Source: Blattabacterium cuenoti BPAA
GTDB lineage: Bacteria > Bacteroidota > Bacteroidia > Flavobacteriales > Blattabacteriaceae
Assembly (NCBI RefSeq): GCF_000348805.1
Contig: NC_020510.1
Span: 496,001-560,000, forward strand
DNA length: 64,000 bases
Direction: 5' to 3'
Of the stretch, positions 7,982-16,672 are shown piece after piece (within the stretch, counting starts at the first letter, position 1; each line of letters opens with the position of its first letter). The notes under the pieces are model-generated. The model did not search any database. It saw only the letters and a program-made list of their open reading frames with translations, and had not been told where the DNA came from. The translations under genes were made by a program, and so were the position numbers.

Positions 7982-10141
7982 ATGAATTCTCTAAATAGCT
8001 CTCAACGAAAAATTATCGAAACGATTAATGGGCCCATATTAGTTCTTGCTGGAGCAGGATCAGGAAAAACTCGTGTTATTACACACCGCATTGTTCATAT
8101 GATTCAAAATATAGGAATATCTCCTTCTAATATATTGGCTTTAACTTTTACCAAAAAAGCTGCTAAAGAAATGAAAAATCGTATTTCTGACATGATGATG
8201 AATCAAACAGATTTTGATCAAATCACACTGGGGACTTTTCATTCTATATTTTCAAATATTCTAAGAGAAGAATCTCATTGGTTGGGATTTAAATCTAATT
8301 ATACTATTTATGATCATAAAGATTCAGAAAATGTTATCAAACAAATATTACAAGATCTAAATCTTGATAGATCTTTGAATTATAAAGAGATCAAAAGAAA
8401 AATTTCTGAATACAAAAATAATTTGTATGGTTTATTCTATAAAAAAAAATTAATAAATCAGAAAGTGGAAGAATCTATTACTAAAATTTATAAATTTTAT
8501 ACAAAACGTTGTTTTCAAGCAAATGCATTAGATTTTGATGATATATTACTTCATACTAATTATTTATTTTTTTATTTTCCAAATGTGTTGAAAAAATATC
8601 AAAAAAAATTTAAATACATATTAATTGACGAATACCAGGATACTAATTTATCTCAAAATACTGTTATAAAAAATTTAGTTTCTCAACATAAAAATCTTTT
8701 TGTAGTAGGAGATGACGCTCAAAGTATTTATGGATTTCGTGGAGCTCATCTTTCAAATATTTTAAATTTTCATCTTGATTATAAGAATGCTAAAATCTTT
8801 CGTCTTGAACAAAACTATCGTTCTACTAACTATATTGTGCAAGCTTCTAACAATATTATTTCTTTTAATAAAAATCAAATTTTAAAAAAAATATGGACAA
8901 ATAATGAAGAAGGAGAAAAAATAAAAATATATTGTGCTTCTTCTGAAGAAAAAGAAGCACAATATATTGCTTGTTCGATTCTTTCAATAAAAAGAAAAAC
9001 AAATTTACAATTTGAAAATTTTGCTATTCTTTACAGAGCAAAGATTCAATCACATATTATAGAATACTCACTCAAAAAAAAAAATATACCATATCATATA
9101 TATGGATCTATTTCGTTTGAAAATCGAAAAGAAATTCGAGATTTTTTAGCTTATCTTAGAGTGATTGTAAATCCAGATGATGAAGAGTCTTTATTACGTA
9201 TTCTAAAAAAAAGAAATCAAAAAACAGTAAAAAATATATTAAGTTTATCTAAAAAAAAAGGAATTACAGTTTATAACATAATACAAAATATAGAAGATTA
9301 TAAATCTTTATTAAGAATAAATAATAAAACAAAAAATAAATTTATAAGTTTAATTTTTACAATCGAAAAGTTACGTGTTAACGCAGAACAAGACAATGCA
9401 TATGTCATAGCAAAAAATGTGATAAATTTCTTGACAAAAAAAAACTATTATAATTATAAAAATGAAGATTTTCAATCTATACTTGATTATGTATTTCAAT
9501 ATGTTAAAAAACAAAAAGAATTAAAAAATCATGGAGATACAAGTTTATTTGGTTTTTTACAATGTTTTTATTTGGAAATACATGAAGATATTAATCATCA
9601 TAAAGAAAATAAAGTTTCATTGATGACAATTCATTTATCCAAAGGATTAGAATTTTCCATTGTTTTTATTGCAGGATTAGAAGAAAATTTGTTTCCATCA
9701 AAATCAAGTCTTTCAACCTCGTTCAAAATAGAAGAAGAACGTCGTTTATTTTATGTTGCTTTAACTCGAGCTCAAAAAAAAGCAGTACTCACTTATGCAA
9801 AACATAGATTTATATGGGGTAAAAAAAAAGAAAATACCCCTAGTCGTTTTATTCACGAAATGAATAGAAATTTCATTGATATAGAAAATCATCATAAAGA
9901 TATATTAGAAAAAAAAAAAATTCATTCTTTGAATCATTTTCATCATGTGAATCATAATAAAAATTATGAAAATTCTAAATATTTAAAAATGAAAAAAGGA
10001 ATCAAAGTTTTTCATAAAAATTTTGGATTAGGAATCATTGTAGAATTGCAAAATCAAAATCAAATAGCTTTAATAAAATTTCAACAATCAGGAGAAAAAA
10101 GAATTTTTCTAAAATTGGATAAACTTGTTATTTACTCATAA
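7982..10141 (+). CDS. UvrD/PcrA-family DNA helicase
   Basis: Superfamily 1A 3'-5' helicase of 719 residues, used in nucleotide excision repair, mismatch repair and replication restart. Walker A GAGSGKT is at about residues 22-28, motif Ia ALTFTKKAAKEM follows, the DEYQDTN Walker B near residue 215, QSIYGFRGA, the LEQNYRS motif IV near 280, and VALTRAQ as motif VI. The C-terminal Tudor-like segment (KKGIKVFHKNFGLGIIVE) matches PcrA/UvrD rather than Rep. It contains a long inverted repeat in its coding sequence (8926-8968). Downstream of recG, upstream of a cation efflux gene by 9 bases. Confidence 0.93.
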   Translation: MNSLNSSQRKIIETINGPILVLAGAGSGKTRVITHRIVHMIQNIGISPSNILALTFTKKAAKEMKNRISDMMMNQTDFDQITLGTFHSIFSNILREESHWLGFKSNYTIYDHKDSENVIKQILQDLNLDRSLNYKEIKRKISEYKNNLYGLFYKKKLINQKVEESITKIYKFYTKRCFQANALDFDDILLHTNYLFFYFPNVLKKYQKKFKYILIDEYQDTNLSQNTVIKNLVSQHKNLFVVGDDAQSIYGFRGAHLSNILNFHLDYKNAKIFRLEQNYRSTNYIVQASNNIISFNKNQILKKIWTNNEEGEKIKIYCASSEEKEAQYIACSILSIKRKTNLQFENFAILYRAKIQSHIIEYSLKKKNIPYHIYGSISFENRKEIRDFLAYLRVIVNPDDEESLLRILKKRNQKTVKNILSLSKKKGITVYNIIQNIEDYKSLLRINNKTKNKFISLIFTIEKLRVNAEQDNAYVIAKNVINFLTKKNYYNYKNEDFQSILDYVFQYVKKQKELKNHGDTSLFGFLQCFYLEIHEDINHHKENKVSLMTIHLSKGLEFSIVFIAGLEENLFPSKSSLSTSFKIEEERRLFYVALTRAQKKAVLTYAKHRFIWGKKKENTPSRFIHEMNRNFIDIENHHKDILEKKKIHSLNHFHHVNHNKNYENSKYLKMKKGIKVFHKNFGLGIIVELQNQNQIALIKFQQSGEKRIFLKLDKLVIYS
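8926..8968. repeat. Intragenic inverted repeat, 17-bp arms
   Basis: AATATATTGTGCTTCTT at 8926-8942 is followed 9 bases later by its exact reverse complement at 8952-8968. It lies wholly inside the UvrD-like coding sequence, where it encodes part of an IYCASSEEKEAQYIA stretch, so a strong mRNA hairpin would form in mid-gene. Confidence 0.9.
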
Positions 10142-10150
10142 CAACAATTT

Positions 10151-11149
10151 ATGAATGATTCAAAAAAAATTAAATTAAATTTCTATTTTCAGAAAATAAT
10201 TTGTTTTGTAGCGATTATTTTATTTTTCATAAAATTAATTACTTGGCATATTACTTCTTCACTTTCTATATTTAGTGATGCTATGGAAAGTTTGATTAAT
10301 ATCATTAGTGGTTTTATCGGTTTATGTAGCCTTTATATATCATCTTTGCCTAAAGATCAAAATCATCCATATGGACACGGTAAAATAGAATTTATTTCAA
10401 CAGCCATAGAAGGTGTTTTAATTTCTATAGTAGGAGCTACTGTTTTTATAAATACTTTTATACGTATTAAATATAATATGCATGGAATTCTTTTATCAAG
10501 ATTAGATTATGGAATTTTTTTAATGTCCTTTACTGGAATTATTAATTATTTTTTAGGATTTTTAGCCTGCAAAATAGGGCATAAAAATGGAGCTTTAACA
10601 TTAATAGCTAGTGGAAAACATCTTCAAATCGATACTTATTCTACTTTTGGTATAGTTGTAGGGCTTATTTTATTGAATATTACTAAATGTATATGGATTG
10701 ATCCTATTATTTCTATTATTTTTTCATCTTTAATCTTATATACAGGATTTAAATTATTAAGAAATGCTACAGCTGGAATTATGGATGAATCTGATAAAAA
10801 ACTTTTAAGAAAATTGTCTTTTTATCTCAATAAAAATAGAGATGATCATTGGATTGATCTTCATCATTTAAAAATTATTAAATATGGGAGTGCATTGCAT
10901 ATCGATTGTCATTTAACTGTTCCATGGTTTTTTAATATAAAAGAAGCAAATCAAGAAGTGAAAAAATTAACTCAACTAACTAAAAATAAATTTGGATTTA
11001 AAGTAGAATTATCGGTTCACGTTGAAGCTTGTTCTAATAATCATTGTATATTTTGTTTTAATCATTCTTGTAAAGTAAGAAAAAACCTTTTTCAAAAAAA
11101 AATTCTTTGGACTTTAGATAAAACATCTTATTATAATAACAATACTTAA
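10151..11149 (+). CDS. Cation diffusion facilitator family metal efflux transporter
   Basis: Inner-membrane proton/metal antiporter of 332 residues, with about six hydrophobic segments between residues 10 and 200 and a cytoplasmic C-terminal domain. Metal-site residues typical of CDF proteins are visible as SDAMESLIN in the second helix region and HLQID (HxxxD) in the fifth, and the loop motif HPYGHGKIEF is diagnostic. The C-terminal part ends with a cluster of His and Cys (HVEACSNNHCIFCFNHSC), which could bind metal. The substrate (zinc, iron, cobalt or manganese) cannot be told. Between uvrD and the DUF4290 gene. Confidence 0.88.
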   Translation: MNDSKKIKLNFYFQKIICFVAIILFFIKLITWHITSSLSIFSDAMESLINIISGFIGLCSLYISSLPKDQNHPYGHGKIEFISTAIEGVLISIVGATVFINTFIRIKYNMHGILLSRLDYGIFLMSFTGIINYFLGFLACKIGHKNGALTLIASGKHLQIDTYSTFGIVVGLILLNITKCIWIDPIISIIFSSLILYTGFKLLRNATAGIMDESDKKLLRKLSFYLNKNRDDHWIDLHHLKIIKYGSALHIDCHLTVPWFFNIKEANQEVKKLTQLTKNKFGFKVELSVHVEACSNNHCIFCFNHSCKVRKNLFQKKILWTLDKTSYYNNNT

Positions 11150-11170
11150 ACTTTAAAATAGATAGATATT

Positions 11171-11764
11171 ATGGAATACAACACTAATCGTTTCAAATTG
11201 GTGATACCAGAATATGGTAGAAATATTCATAAAATGATAGACTACGCCATACAAATAAAAAACAGAAAAAAAAGAAATCGTTGTGCATGGGGGATTATTA
11301 AATTAATGACGGGATATATTCATCCTAAATTTCAAAAGTCTATTTCTTATTTTCAACATAAATTATGGAATCAACTATTTATCATGTCTAAATATCAATT
11401 AGATATTGATACTCCTTTTCCTAAACCAAATACGAAAGAAACCTATAAAATGAGTTCTTGTAATAAAAAAGTAGTATATCCTAAATATTTAACTAATTTT
11501 AGATATTATGGTAAAATCATAAGAAATATGATTCATGCAGCAATACGTTGTAAAGATACGCAAAAGAAAGAAGGATTATTTTATGCTATTGCTAATACAA
11601 TGAAAAAAAACTATCTAAGATGGAATAAGAGTATGGTGGAAGATGACGTCATATTTAAAGATTTAAAAAAACTTTCAAAAGGAAAAATATGTTTAATGAA
11701 AAATACAGATTCATTATTACAATGTTCTCATATTTTGAAATATAAAAAAAAAGAAAAATACTAA
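11171..11764 (+). CDS. DUF4290 family protein
   Basis: The protein of 197 residues starts MEYNTNRFKLVIPEYGRNI, the hallmark of a Bacteroidota-restricted family (DUF4290). No catalytic motif, signal peptide or membrane segment is visible; it is basic and predicted helical by eye. In many Bacteroidota this gene directly precedes murA, as here (35 bases apart), which hints at a link to cell-wall synthesis or its control. The function is unknown. Its survival in such a reduced genome suggests that it matters for growth. Confidence 0.85.
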   Translation: MEYNTNRFKLVIPEYGRNIHKMIDYAIQIKNRKKRNRCAWGIIKLMTGYIHPKFQKSISYFQHKLWNQLFIMSKYQLDIDTPFPKPNTKETYKMSSCNKKVVYPKYLTNFRYYGKIIRNMIHAAIRCKDTQKKEGLFYAIANTMKKNYLRWNKSMVEDDVIFKDLKKLSKGKICLMKNTDSLLQCSHILKYKKKEKY

Positions 11765-11799
11765 ATAATAAAACATAATTTTTCAATCATTATAATGGA

Positions 11800-13116
11800 A
11801 TGAGTATTTTTCAAATAAAAGGAGGATTTCCTTTAAAAGGAGAAATTCAACCACAAGGTGCTAAAAATGAATCTCTACAGGTATTATGTGCCGTATTATT
11901 AACTTCAGAAAAATTGAGAATTAAAAATATTCCAGAAATAGGAGATGTTAAATGTTTAATGCAAATTCTTAAAGATTTAGGAGTTTTAATAACAAAAAAT
12001 GGAATTGGAGATTATACTTTTCAAGCAAAAAATATAAATACTGAATATTTAAATACAAAAAAATTCCGGGAGTATGGAAAATCTATCAGAGGATCAATTA
12101 TGATTGCAGGCCCTTTACTTTCCAGATTTGGAAAAGTTTGTATTCCAATACCTGGAGGAGATAGGATAGGTAGACGACGTTTAGATGCTCATTTAACAGG
12201 ATTAAAATTGTTAGGAAGTAGGATCCATTATCATAATGAATATAAATATTTTGACTTACAAATTCATAAAAACAGTTTGACTGGAGAATATATTTTAATG
12301 GAAGAAGCTTCTATTACAGGAACGGCTAATATCATTATGGCTGCCACTTTAGCTAAAGGAAAAACTACAATTTTTAATGCCGCTTGTGAACCTTATATTC
12401 AACAGTTATGCAAATTATTAAATAAAATGGGAGCCAAGATTAAAGGAATAGGATCTAATTTAATTAATATAATTGGAGTCAAAGAATTAGGAGGATGTGA
12501 ACATCATACCATATTACCTGATATGGTAGAAATAGGTAGTTGGATAGGGTTGGCTGCTATTACTTGTTCTGAAATAAAAATTAAAAATGTTAGTTGGAAA
12601 AATTTAGGAATTGTTCCTTACACATTTCAGAAAATGGGTATAAAGTTAGAAAAGGACAAAGATAACATTTATATTCCATCCCAAAAATCTTATCAAATTA
12701 AAAAATCATTAAATAATGCAATATTAACAATATCTGATGCTCCATGGCCTGGATTAACTCCAGATCTATTAAGTATTTTAACTGTAGTAGCTACTCAAGC
12801 TAAAGGTAGTGTTTTAATTCATCAGAAAATGTTTGAAAGTAGACTATTTTTTGTAGATAAACTTATTGAAATGGGAGCTCAAATCATATTATGTGATCCT
12901 CATAGAGCTACTGTTATAGGATTAAATCATAAATCTCCTCTTAGAGGATCTATATTAAATTCTCCAGATATAAGAGCAGGTATATCTCTTCTTATAGCAG
13001 CTCTTTCTGCTAAAGGAACCAGTATTATTAAAAATATAGAACAAATAGATAGAGGATATGAAAATATAGACGAAAGATTACGGATTTTAGGGGCGGATAT
13101 TCTAAGAATAACATGA
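11800..13116 (+). CDS. murA: UDP-N-acetylglucosamine 1-carboxyvinyltransferase
   Basis: First committed enzyme of peptidoglycan synthesis, transferring enolpyruvate from PEP to UDP-GlcNAc. KNESLQVL near residue 22 carries the substrate-binding Lys-Asn pair. The active-site loop reads PGGDRIGRRRLD, with Asp121 at the place where E. coli has the fosfomycin-sensitive Cys115. C-terminal DIRAGISLLIAALSAKG and EQIDRGYENIDERL complete the fold. The 438-residue length is normal. Start ATG at 11800; an overlapping ATG at 11795 is out of frame and stops at once. The ddl, murF and GlmU-like genes elsewhere in the window belong to the same pathway. Confidence 0.96.
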   Translation: MSIFQIKGGFPLKGEIQPQGAKNESLQVLCAVLLTSEKLRIKNIPEIGDVKCLMQILKDLGVLITKNGIGDYTFQAKNINTEYLNTKKFREYGKSIRGSIMIAGPLLSRFGKVCIPIPGGDRIGRRRLDAHLTGLKLLGSRIHYHNEYKYFDLQIHKNSLTGEYILMEEASITGTANIIMAATLAKGKTTIFNAACEPYIQQLCKLLNKMGAKIKGIGSNLINIIGVKELGGCEHHTILPDMVEIGSWIGLAAITCSEIKIKNVSWKNLGIVPYTFQKMGIKLEKDKDNIYIPSQKSYQIKKSLNNAILTISDAPWPGLTPDLLSILTVVATQAKGSVLIHQKMFESRLFFVDKLIEMGAQIILCDPHRATVIGLNHKSPLRGSILNSPDIRAGISLLIAALSAKGTSIIKNIEQIDRGYENIDERLRILGADILRIT

Positions 13117-13149
13117 TAATTTTTTAATTAATCACAATAATCATAAGGA

Positions 13150-13184
13150 TATATACTTTACTTCTATTCAAAAAAAAGTATATA
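13150..13184 (+). terminator. Possible murA terminator
   Basis: TATATACTTT at 13150-13159 pairs perfectly with AAAGTATATA at 13175-13184 across a 15-base loop, 33 bases after the murA stop, with T-rich sequence downstream. The stem is almost all A-T, so it is a weak hairpin and the call is tentative. Confidence 0.35.
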
Positions 13185-13316
13185 CACAATTTTTACTTTA
13201 TTTTTTTTACATTTTTTATAAAAAAAACCTACCATTTTTTAAGTATATTCTATTTATCAAATCAACACAAAAATTCGTAATTTTAATTAAATCAAAATGT
13301 AATATCTTTTATTGAA

Positions 13317-13328
13317 TGTTTGCAAACA
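13317..13328. promoter_or_regulatory. 12-bp palindrome, possible protein-binding site
   Basis: TGTTTGCAAACA is a perfect dyad in the murA-greA spacer, 125 bases before greA. It contains the only clear G/C core in the neighbourhood and has operator-like symmetry, but no regulator is known for it. Confidence 0.3.
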
Positions 13329-13453
13329 AAAAATATCTCATTTTTTGTCATGTATGAAACATATGTTGTGTTTATTTCAAAATCATATAACTTTATGATC
13401 TCATCTAAATAGATAAATTGAATGAAAAAGATCAGAAAAAAAATTGAAGAACT

Positions 13454-13936
13454 ATGGAAAAATTTGAATATATAACTAAAGAAGGATTAGAAAAATTACA
13501 AAAAGAAATCGAAAGATTGGAAAACATAGAAAGGCCGAAAATTTCCATGCAAATAGCGGAAGCTAGAGATAAAGGGGATTTATCAGAAAATGCAGAATAT
13601 GATGCAATAAAAGAAGCTCAAGGTTTTTTAGAAATGAATATAGCTAAGTTAAAAAAAAAACTATCCAACTCACGGATCATAGATGGATCACAAATTAATA
13701 GAACTAGAGTTTCTATTCTTTCCACAGTAAGAGTCAAGAATTTAACCTACGGAGGAGAACAAATTTATACCTTAGTCCCAGAGGGAGAAGCAGATTTGAA
13801 ATCAGGAAAAATATCTATAAATACTCCTATATCAACAGGATTACTTGGAAAACAAGTGGGAGAAATAGCCCATATTAAGTTACCTAATAAAATGATACTC
13901 GATTATGAAATTTTAGAAATAGCATTTAATGAATAA
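13454..13936 (+). CDS. greA: Transcription elongation factor GreA
   Basis: Rescues backtracked RNA polymerase by stimulating transcript cleavage. The 160-residue protein begins with the coiled coil (YITKEGLEKLQKEIERLENIERP) and contains the acidic tip LSENAEYDAIKEAQGFLE. The C-terminal FKBP-like domain includes ISTGLLGKQVGEIAHIKLP. Its last 8 bases overlap the start of the HIT gene in another frame, consistent with translational coupling. Confidence 0.96.
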   Translation: MEKFEYITKEGLEKLQKEIERLENIERPKISMQIAEARDKGDLSENAEYDAIKEAQGFLEMNIAKLKKKLSNSRIIDGSQINRTRVSILSTVRVKNLTYGGEQIYTLVPEGEADLKSGKISINTPISTGLLGKQVGEIAHIKLPNKMILDYEILEIAFNE

Positions 13937-14330
13937 TAAGAATATATTTCAAAAAATAATTCATAATGAAGTTTTAGCTTATAAAGTAGCAGAAGATTCT
14001 GATCATTTAGCTTTTTTAGATATTTATCCTATAAAAATAGGACATACTTTGGTTATACCAAAAAAAAGTAATAGAGATAAAATTTTTTCTCTATCGGAAA
14101 AAGAATTTATCTCTATTATGTCTTTTACAAGAAAAGTAGCTATAGGTATAGAAAAAATCATTCCTTGCAATCGTGTAGGTATATTTGTTATGGGTTTTGA
14201 AATTCCTCATGTTCATATTCATTTAATTCCTATGGACAAAGAAAGTGATGGAAATTTTTACAGAAAAAGAATGGATTTGTCTTCAAAAAATTTTCAAATC
14301 TTATCAGAAAAAATAAAAAGATCTATTTAA
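13929..14330 (+). CDS. HIT family nucleotide hydrolase
   Basis: The 133-residue histidine-triad protein has the diagnostic HVHIHLIP (HxHxHxx) motif near residue 96 and the family-typical N terminus IFQKIIHNEVLAYKVAEDS. Such proteins hydrolyse adenylated substrates such as AMP-lysine or dinucleoside polyphosphates; the exact substrate is unknown. Overlaps the end of greA by 8 bases, the same arrangement as in many Flavobacteriia. Confidence 0.92.
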   Translation: MNNKNIFQKIIHNEVLAYKVAEDSDHLAFLDIYPIKIGHTLVIPKKSNRDKIFSLSEKEFISIMSFTRKVAIGIEKIIPCNRVGIFVMGFEIPHVHIHLIPMDKESDGNFYRKRMDLSSKNFQILSEKIKRSI

Positions 14331-14369
14331 AATATATAAATCTTCGTTTACATTATACTGATATTCAAT

Positions 14370-15149
14370 TTAATGATTCCAATGAAATAGAATTTTTAAT
14401 CCTTTCATAGTATGAAGTTTATCTGTTATATGAATTTTCTTTGTTAAAGGGGTATATATATGAGCAAAACCTCCGGTAGCAATAACAAAACAATTTGTTT
14501 TCAATTCTTGATTAACCCTATGTATCAATCCTTCCACCATGCTTAAATATCCATATATGATTCCACTTTGAATACATGTTTCTGTGTACTGTCCTAATAT
14601 ACTAGAAGGTTTTTTTAATTTTATGTCTTTTGATAATTGAGCTGTATTTCCAATCAATGCATTTAAAGAACTATTGACTCCAGGGGCTATAATAACACCT
14701 TGAAGGCGACCACATTTATCTATACAGGTAAAACTTAATGCCGTTCCAAAATCTACTACTAGAAAATAAGTGGTGTTTTGATTTTTGTACAATGTATATG
14801 CGGCTATAGCATTAGCATATAAATCGGTACCTAATTGATGAGAATCATGTTTTATAGGAGAATCGGAATTTCTATCTACGATGATAGGTTTTATTTTATG
14901 TATTTCATATAAAGATTGTTTCACAACATTTGTGAGAGAAGGAACTACTGATCCAATGACAATATTTTGTATAAATTTGGAAAAAATACCATATTGGTGA
15001 TATGTTTTTCTAAATATAAAAATATATTCATCTAGTGATCTATGTGGGGTACTACTTATGATCCAAGAATAATTACATTTTAAATTATAATTATTATCAA
15101 ATATTCCAAAACGAAGACTGGAATTTCCAATATTTATTATTAATAACAT
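14370..15149 (-). CDS. coaX: Type III pantothenate kinase
   Basis: Phosphorylates pantothenate, the first step of coenzyme A synthesis. It has the ASKHA-fold signatures of CoaX: N-terminal LLIINIGNSSLRFGIFD (phosphate 1), GTDLYANAIAAYTLY, VVDFGTALSFTCID (phosphate 2) and VIATGGFA (adenosine). The 259-residue length is normal for the family. It stands alone on the minus strand, divergent from the hydrolase gene across 126 bases that could hold promoters for both. Confidence 0.94.
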   Translation of the reverse strand: MLLIINIGNSSLRFGIFDNNYNLKCNYSWIISSTPHRSLDEYIFIFRKTYHQYGIFSKFIQNIVIGSVVPSLTNVVKQSLYEIHKIKPIIVDRNSDSPIKHDSHQLGTDLYANAIAAYTLYKNQNTTYFLVVDFGTALSFTCIDKCGRLQGVIIAPGVNSSLNALIGNTAQLSKDIKLKKPSSILGQYTETCIQSGIIYGYLSMVEGLIHRVNQELKTNCFVIATGGFAHIYTPLTKKIHITDKLHTMKGLKILFHWNH

Positions 15150-15275
15150 GATTCACAATATTTTCATAATTTTTAAATAAAAACGTCTTTTAAGTCAGAC
15201 AATTGTTTTATTTCAGAACATATTCATGACATGTTTTTATATAATCTCATAAAAATATATTTTATTTCATAAGTA

Positions 15276-16079
15276 ATGACTAATATTTGTAAAAAAATAA
15301 ATTCAAAAATAAAAGGACAAGGAATACCTATAGTATTATTGCATGGATTTATGGAAAATTTAGAAATATGGAATGATATATACAGTAATATTTCTACTAA
15401 AAAATATAAAGTTCTTTCAATAGACTTTCCAGGTCATGGAAAAAGTGTTTTCACATTAGAAAAAAAAAATACAGTTTTTACGATGGAAGAAGCTGCAGAA
15501 ATTGTAAAAAAAATTGTAAAAAAAGAAAATATACAAAAAGCTGTTTTTGTAGGACATTCTATGGGTGGATATGTGGCTTTAGCTATGGCAGAAAAATATC
15601 CAGAAATGTTTTTAGGATTGTGTTTACTTCATTCTACAACGGAATCAGATACACTTGAAAAAAAGAAAAATCGCATTCAGTCTATTCAATTAGCAATCCA
15701 TCATCATCCATTATTTATAACCACAAGTATAAAAAAATTATTTCATTATGAAAAATTATGTTCTTTACAAAACCAAATTGGTTTTGTAAAGAACATCGCT
15801 TCAAATACTCATATTCATAGTATTATTTCTTTTTTAAAAGGAATGTCAATTCGAAAAAATAGAACATTTTTACTAAAAAAAACTAAGTTTCCAAAACTAT
15901 ATATAGCTGGTTTATACGATCGAATTCTTGATATAAAAAGAATTTATGAAGAAACTAAAAATGGAAATCAAATATATTTTTTTGCAATTCCTACGGGTCA
16001 TATGGGCCACATAGAAAAACCTAAAGAAATAATAAATATATTAGAGAATTTTATAGATTTTTCTATTCATGAAACATGA
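15276..16079 (+). CDS. Alpha/beta-fold hydrolase
   Basis: The 267-residue cytoplasmic protein has the alpha/beta hydrolase pattern: oxyanion-hole VLLHGFMENLEIW, GHGKS, the nucleophile elbow GHSMGG with Ser near residue 95, and late GHMGHIEKP supplying the catalytic His. MenH, BioH and various esterases share this layout; the substrate cannot be assigned. A 39-bp near-perfect palindrome lies in the coding sequence at 15758-15796. The stop codon overlaps the start of the next gene (ATGA), so the two are likely coupled. Confidence 0.85.
   Translation: MTNICKKINSKIKGQGIPIVLLHGFMENLEIWNDIYSNISTKKYKVLSIDFPGHGKSVFTLEKKNTVFTMEEAAEIVKKIVKKENIQKAVFVGHSMGGYVALAMAEKYPEMFLGLCLLHSTTESDTLEKKKNRIQSIQLAIHHHPLFITTSIKKLFHYEKLCSLQNQIGFVKNIASNTHIHSIISFLKGMSIRKNRTFLLKKTKFPKLYIAGLYDRILDIKRIYEETKNGNQIYFFAIPTGHMGHIEKPKEIINILENFIDFSIHET
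15758..15796. repeat. Intragenic palindrome, 19-bp arms around one base
   Basis: ATGTTCTTTACAAAACCAA (15758-15776) and its exact reverse complement (15778-15796) flank a single A at 15777. It lies inside the alpha/beta hydrolase gene and stays in frame there. Such a long uninterrupted dyad is not expected by chance and could extrude as a cruciform or fold as a stable mRNA hairpin. Confidence 0.95.
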
Positions 16080-16672
16080 GTGGAATGAATAAAAAAAAAT
16101 TACGTAAAAAATATTTACATATGAGAAAGTCTATTTCTAGAAAGGAAATTAGAAAAATGAGTTATGAAATTTTTTTTCAGCTAAAAAAAATGTTTTTTTT
16201 ATGGAAAAAAACTTATTATCACATTTTTTTGCCCATACGGAAACATAAAGAAATAGATACATTTATCATAATCAATTTTTTACTAAGAATAGGGAAATAT
16301 GTCACGGTGCCCTGTTCTAATTTTCAGAAATTATCTATAGAAAATTGTTTATTTCATGAAAATACTATATTAACAAAAAAAAAATATGGAATTTTAGAAC
16401 CTATTCCTAGGCATAAATTTATTGTTTCAATTTCTCTTATTGAAGTAATATTTATTCCTTTATTAATATTTGATTTTAAAGGCTATCGAATTGGTTATGG
16501 AAAAGGTTTTTATGATAGATTTATTCCTTTATGCAAAAAAAATATTATTAAAATAGGGTTAAGTTTTTTTTATCCCATAAAAAAAATTCAAAACATACAT
16601 AAAAACGATTTGTCAATCGATATAGGAATAACTCCTAACCAGATTTTTTTATTTAATAAAAAAAAACTTTGA
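16076..16672 (+). CDS. 5-formyltetrahydrofolate cyclo-ligase
   Basis: Converts 5-formyl-THF to 5,10-methenyl-THF with ATP, recycling folate. Recognised by the N-terminal KKKLRKKYLHMRKSIS pattern, the FIPLLIFDFKGYRIGYGKGFYDRF motif region (G-x-R-x-G-x-G-x-G-x-Y-D) near residues 135-155, and PLRKHKEIDT-like segment. The 198-residue length fits. ATG at 16076 overlaps the hydrolase stop by 4 bases; an internal ATG 3 codons later is an alternative. The 3' end overlaps the convergent rseP by 20 bases. folP elsewhere in the window belongs to folate synthesis. Confidence 0.88.
   Translation: MSGMNKKKLRKKYLHMRKSISRKEIRKMSYEIFFQLKKMFFLWKKTYYHIFLPIRKHKEIDTFIIINFLLRIGKYVTVPCSNFQKLSIENCLFHENTILTKKKYGILEPIPRHKFIVSISLIEVIFIPLLIFDFKGYRIGYGKGFYDRFIPLCKKNIIKIGLSFFYPIKKIQNIHKNDLSIDIGITPNQIFLFNKKKL

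Larger units (their letters stand above)
13117..13453. other. Gene-free 337-bp spacer between murA and greA
   Basis: The longest gap in the window. No ORF, tRNA or clear structured RNA is visible. It holds a 10-bp inverted repeat (13150-13184) that could end murA transcription, a 12-bp perfect palindrome TGTTTGCAAACA at 13317-13328, and very A+T-rich DNA that may carry the greA promoter. It could also be a decayed gene remnant. Confidence 0.6.
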
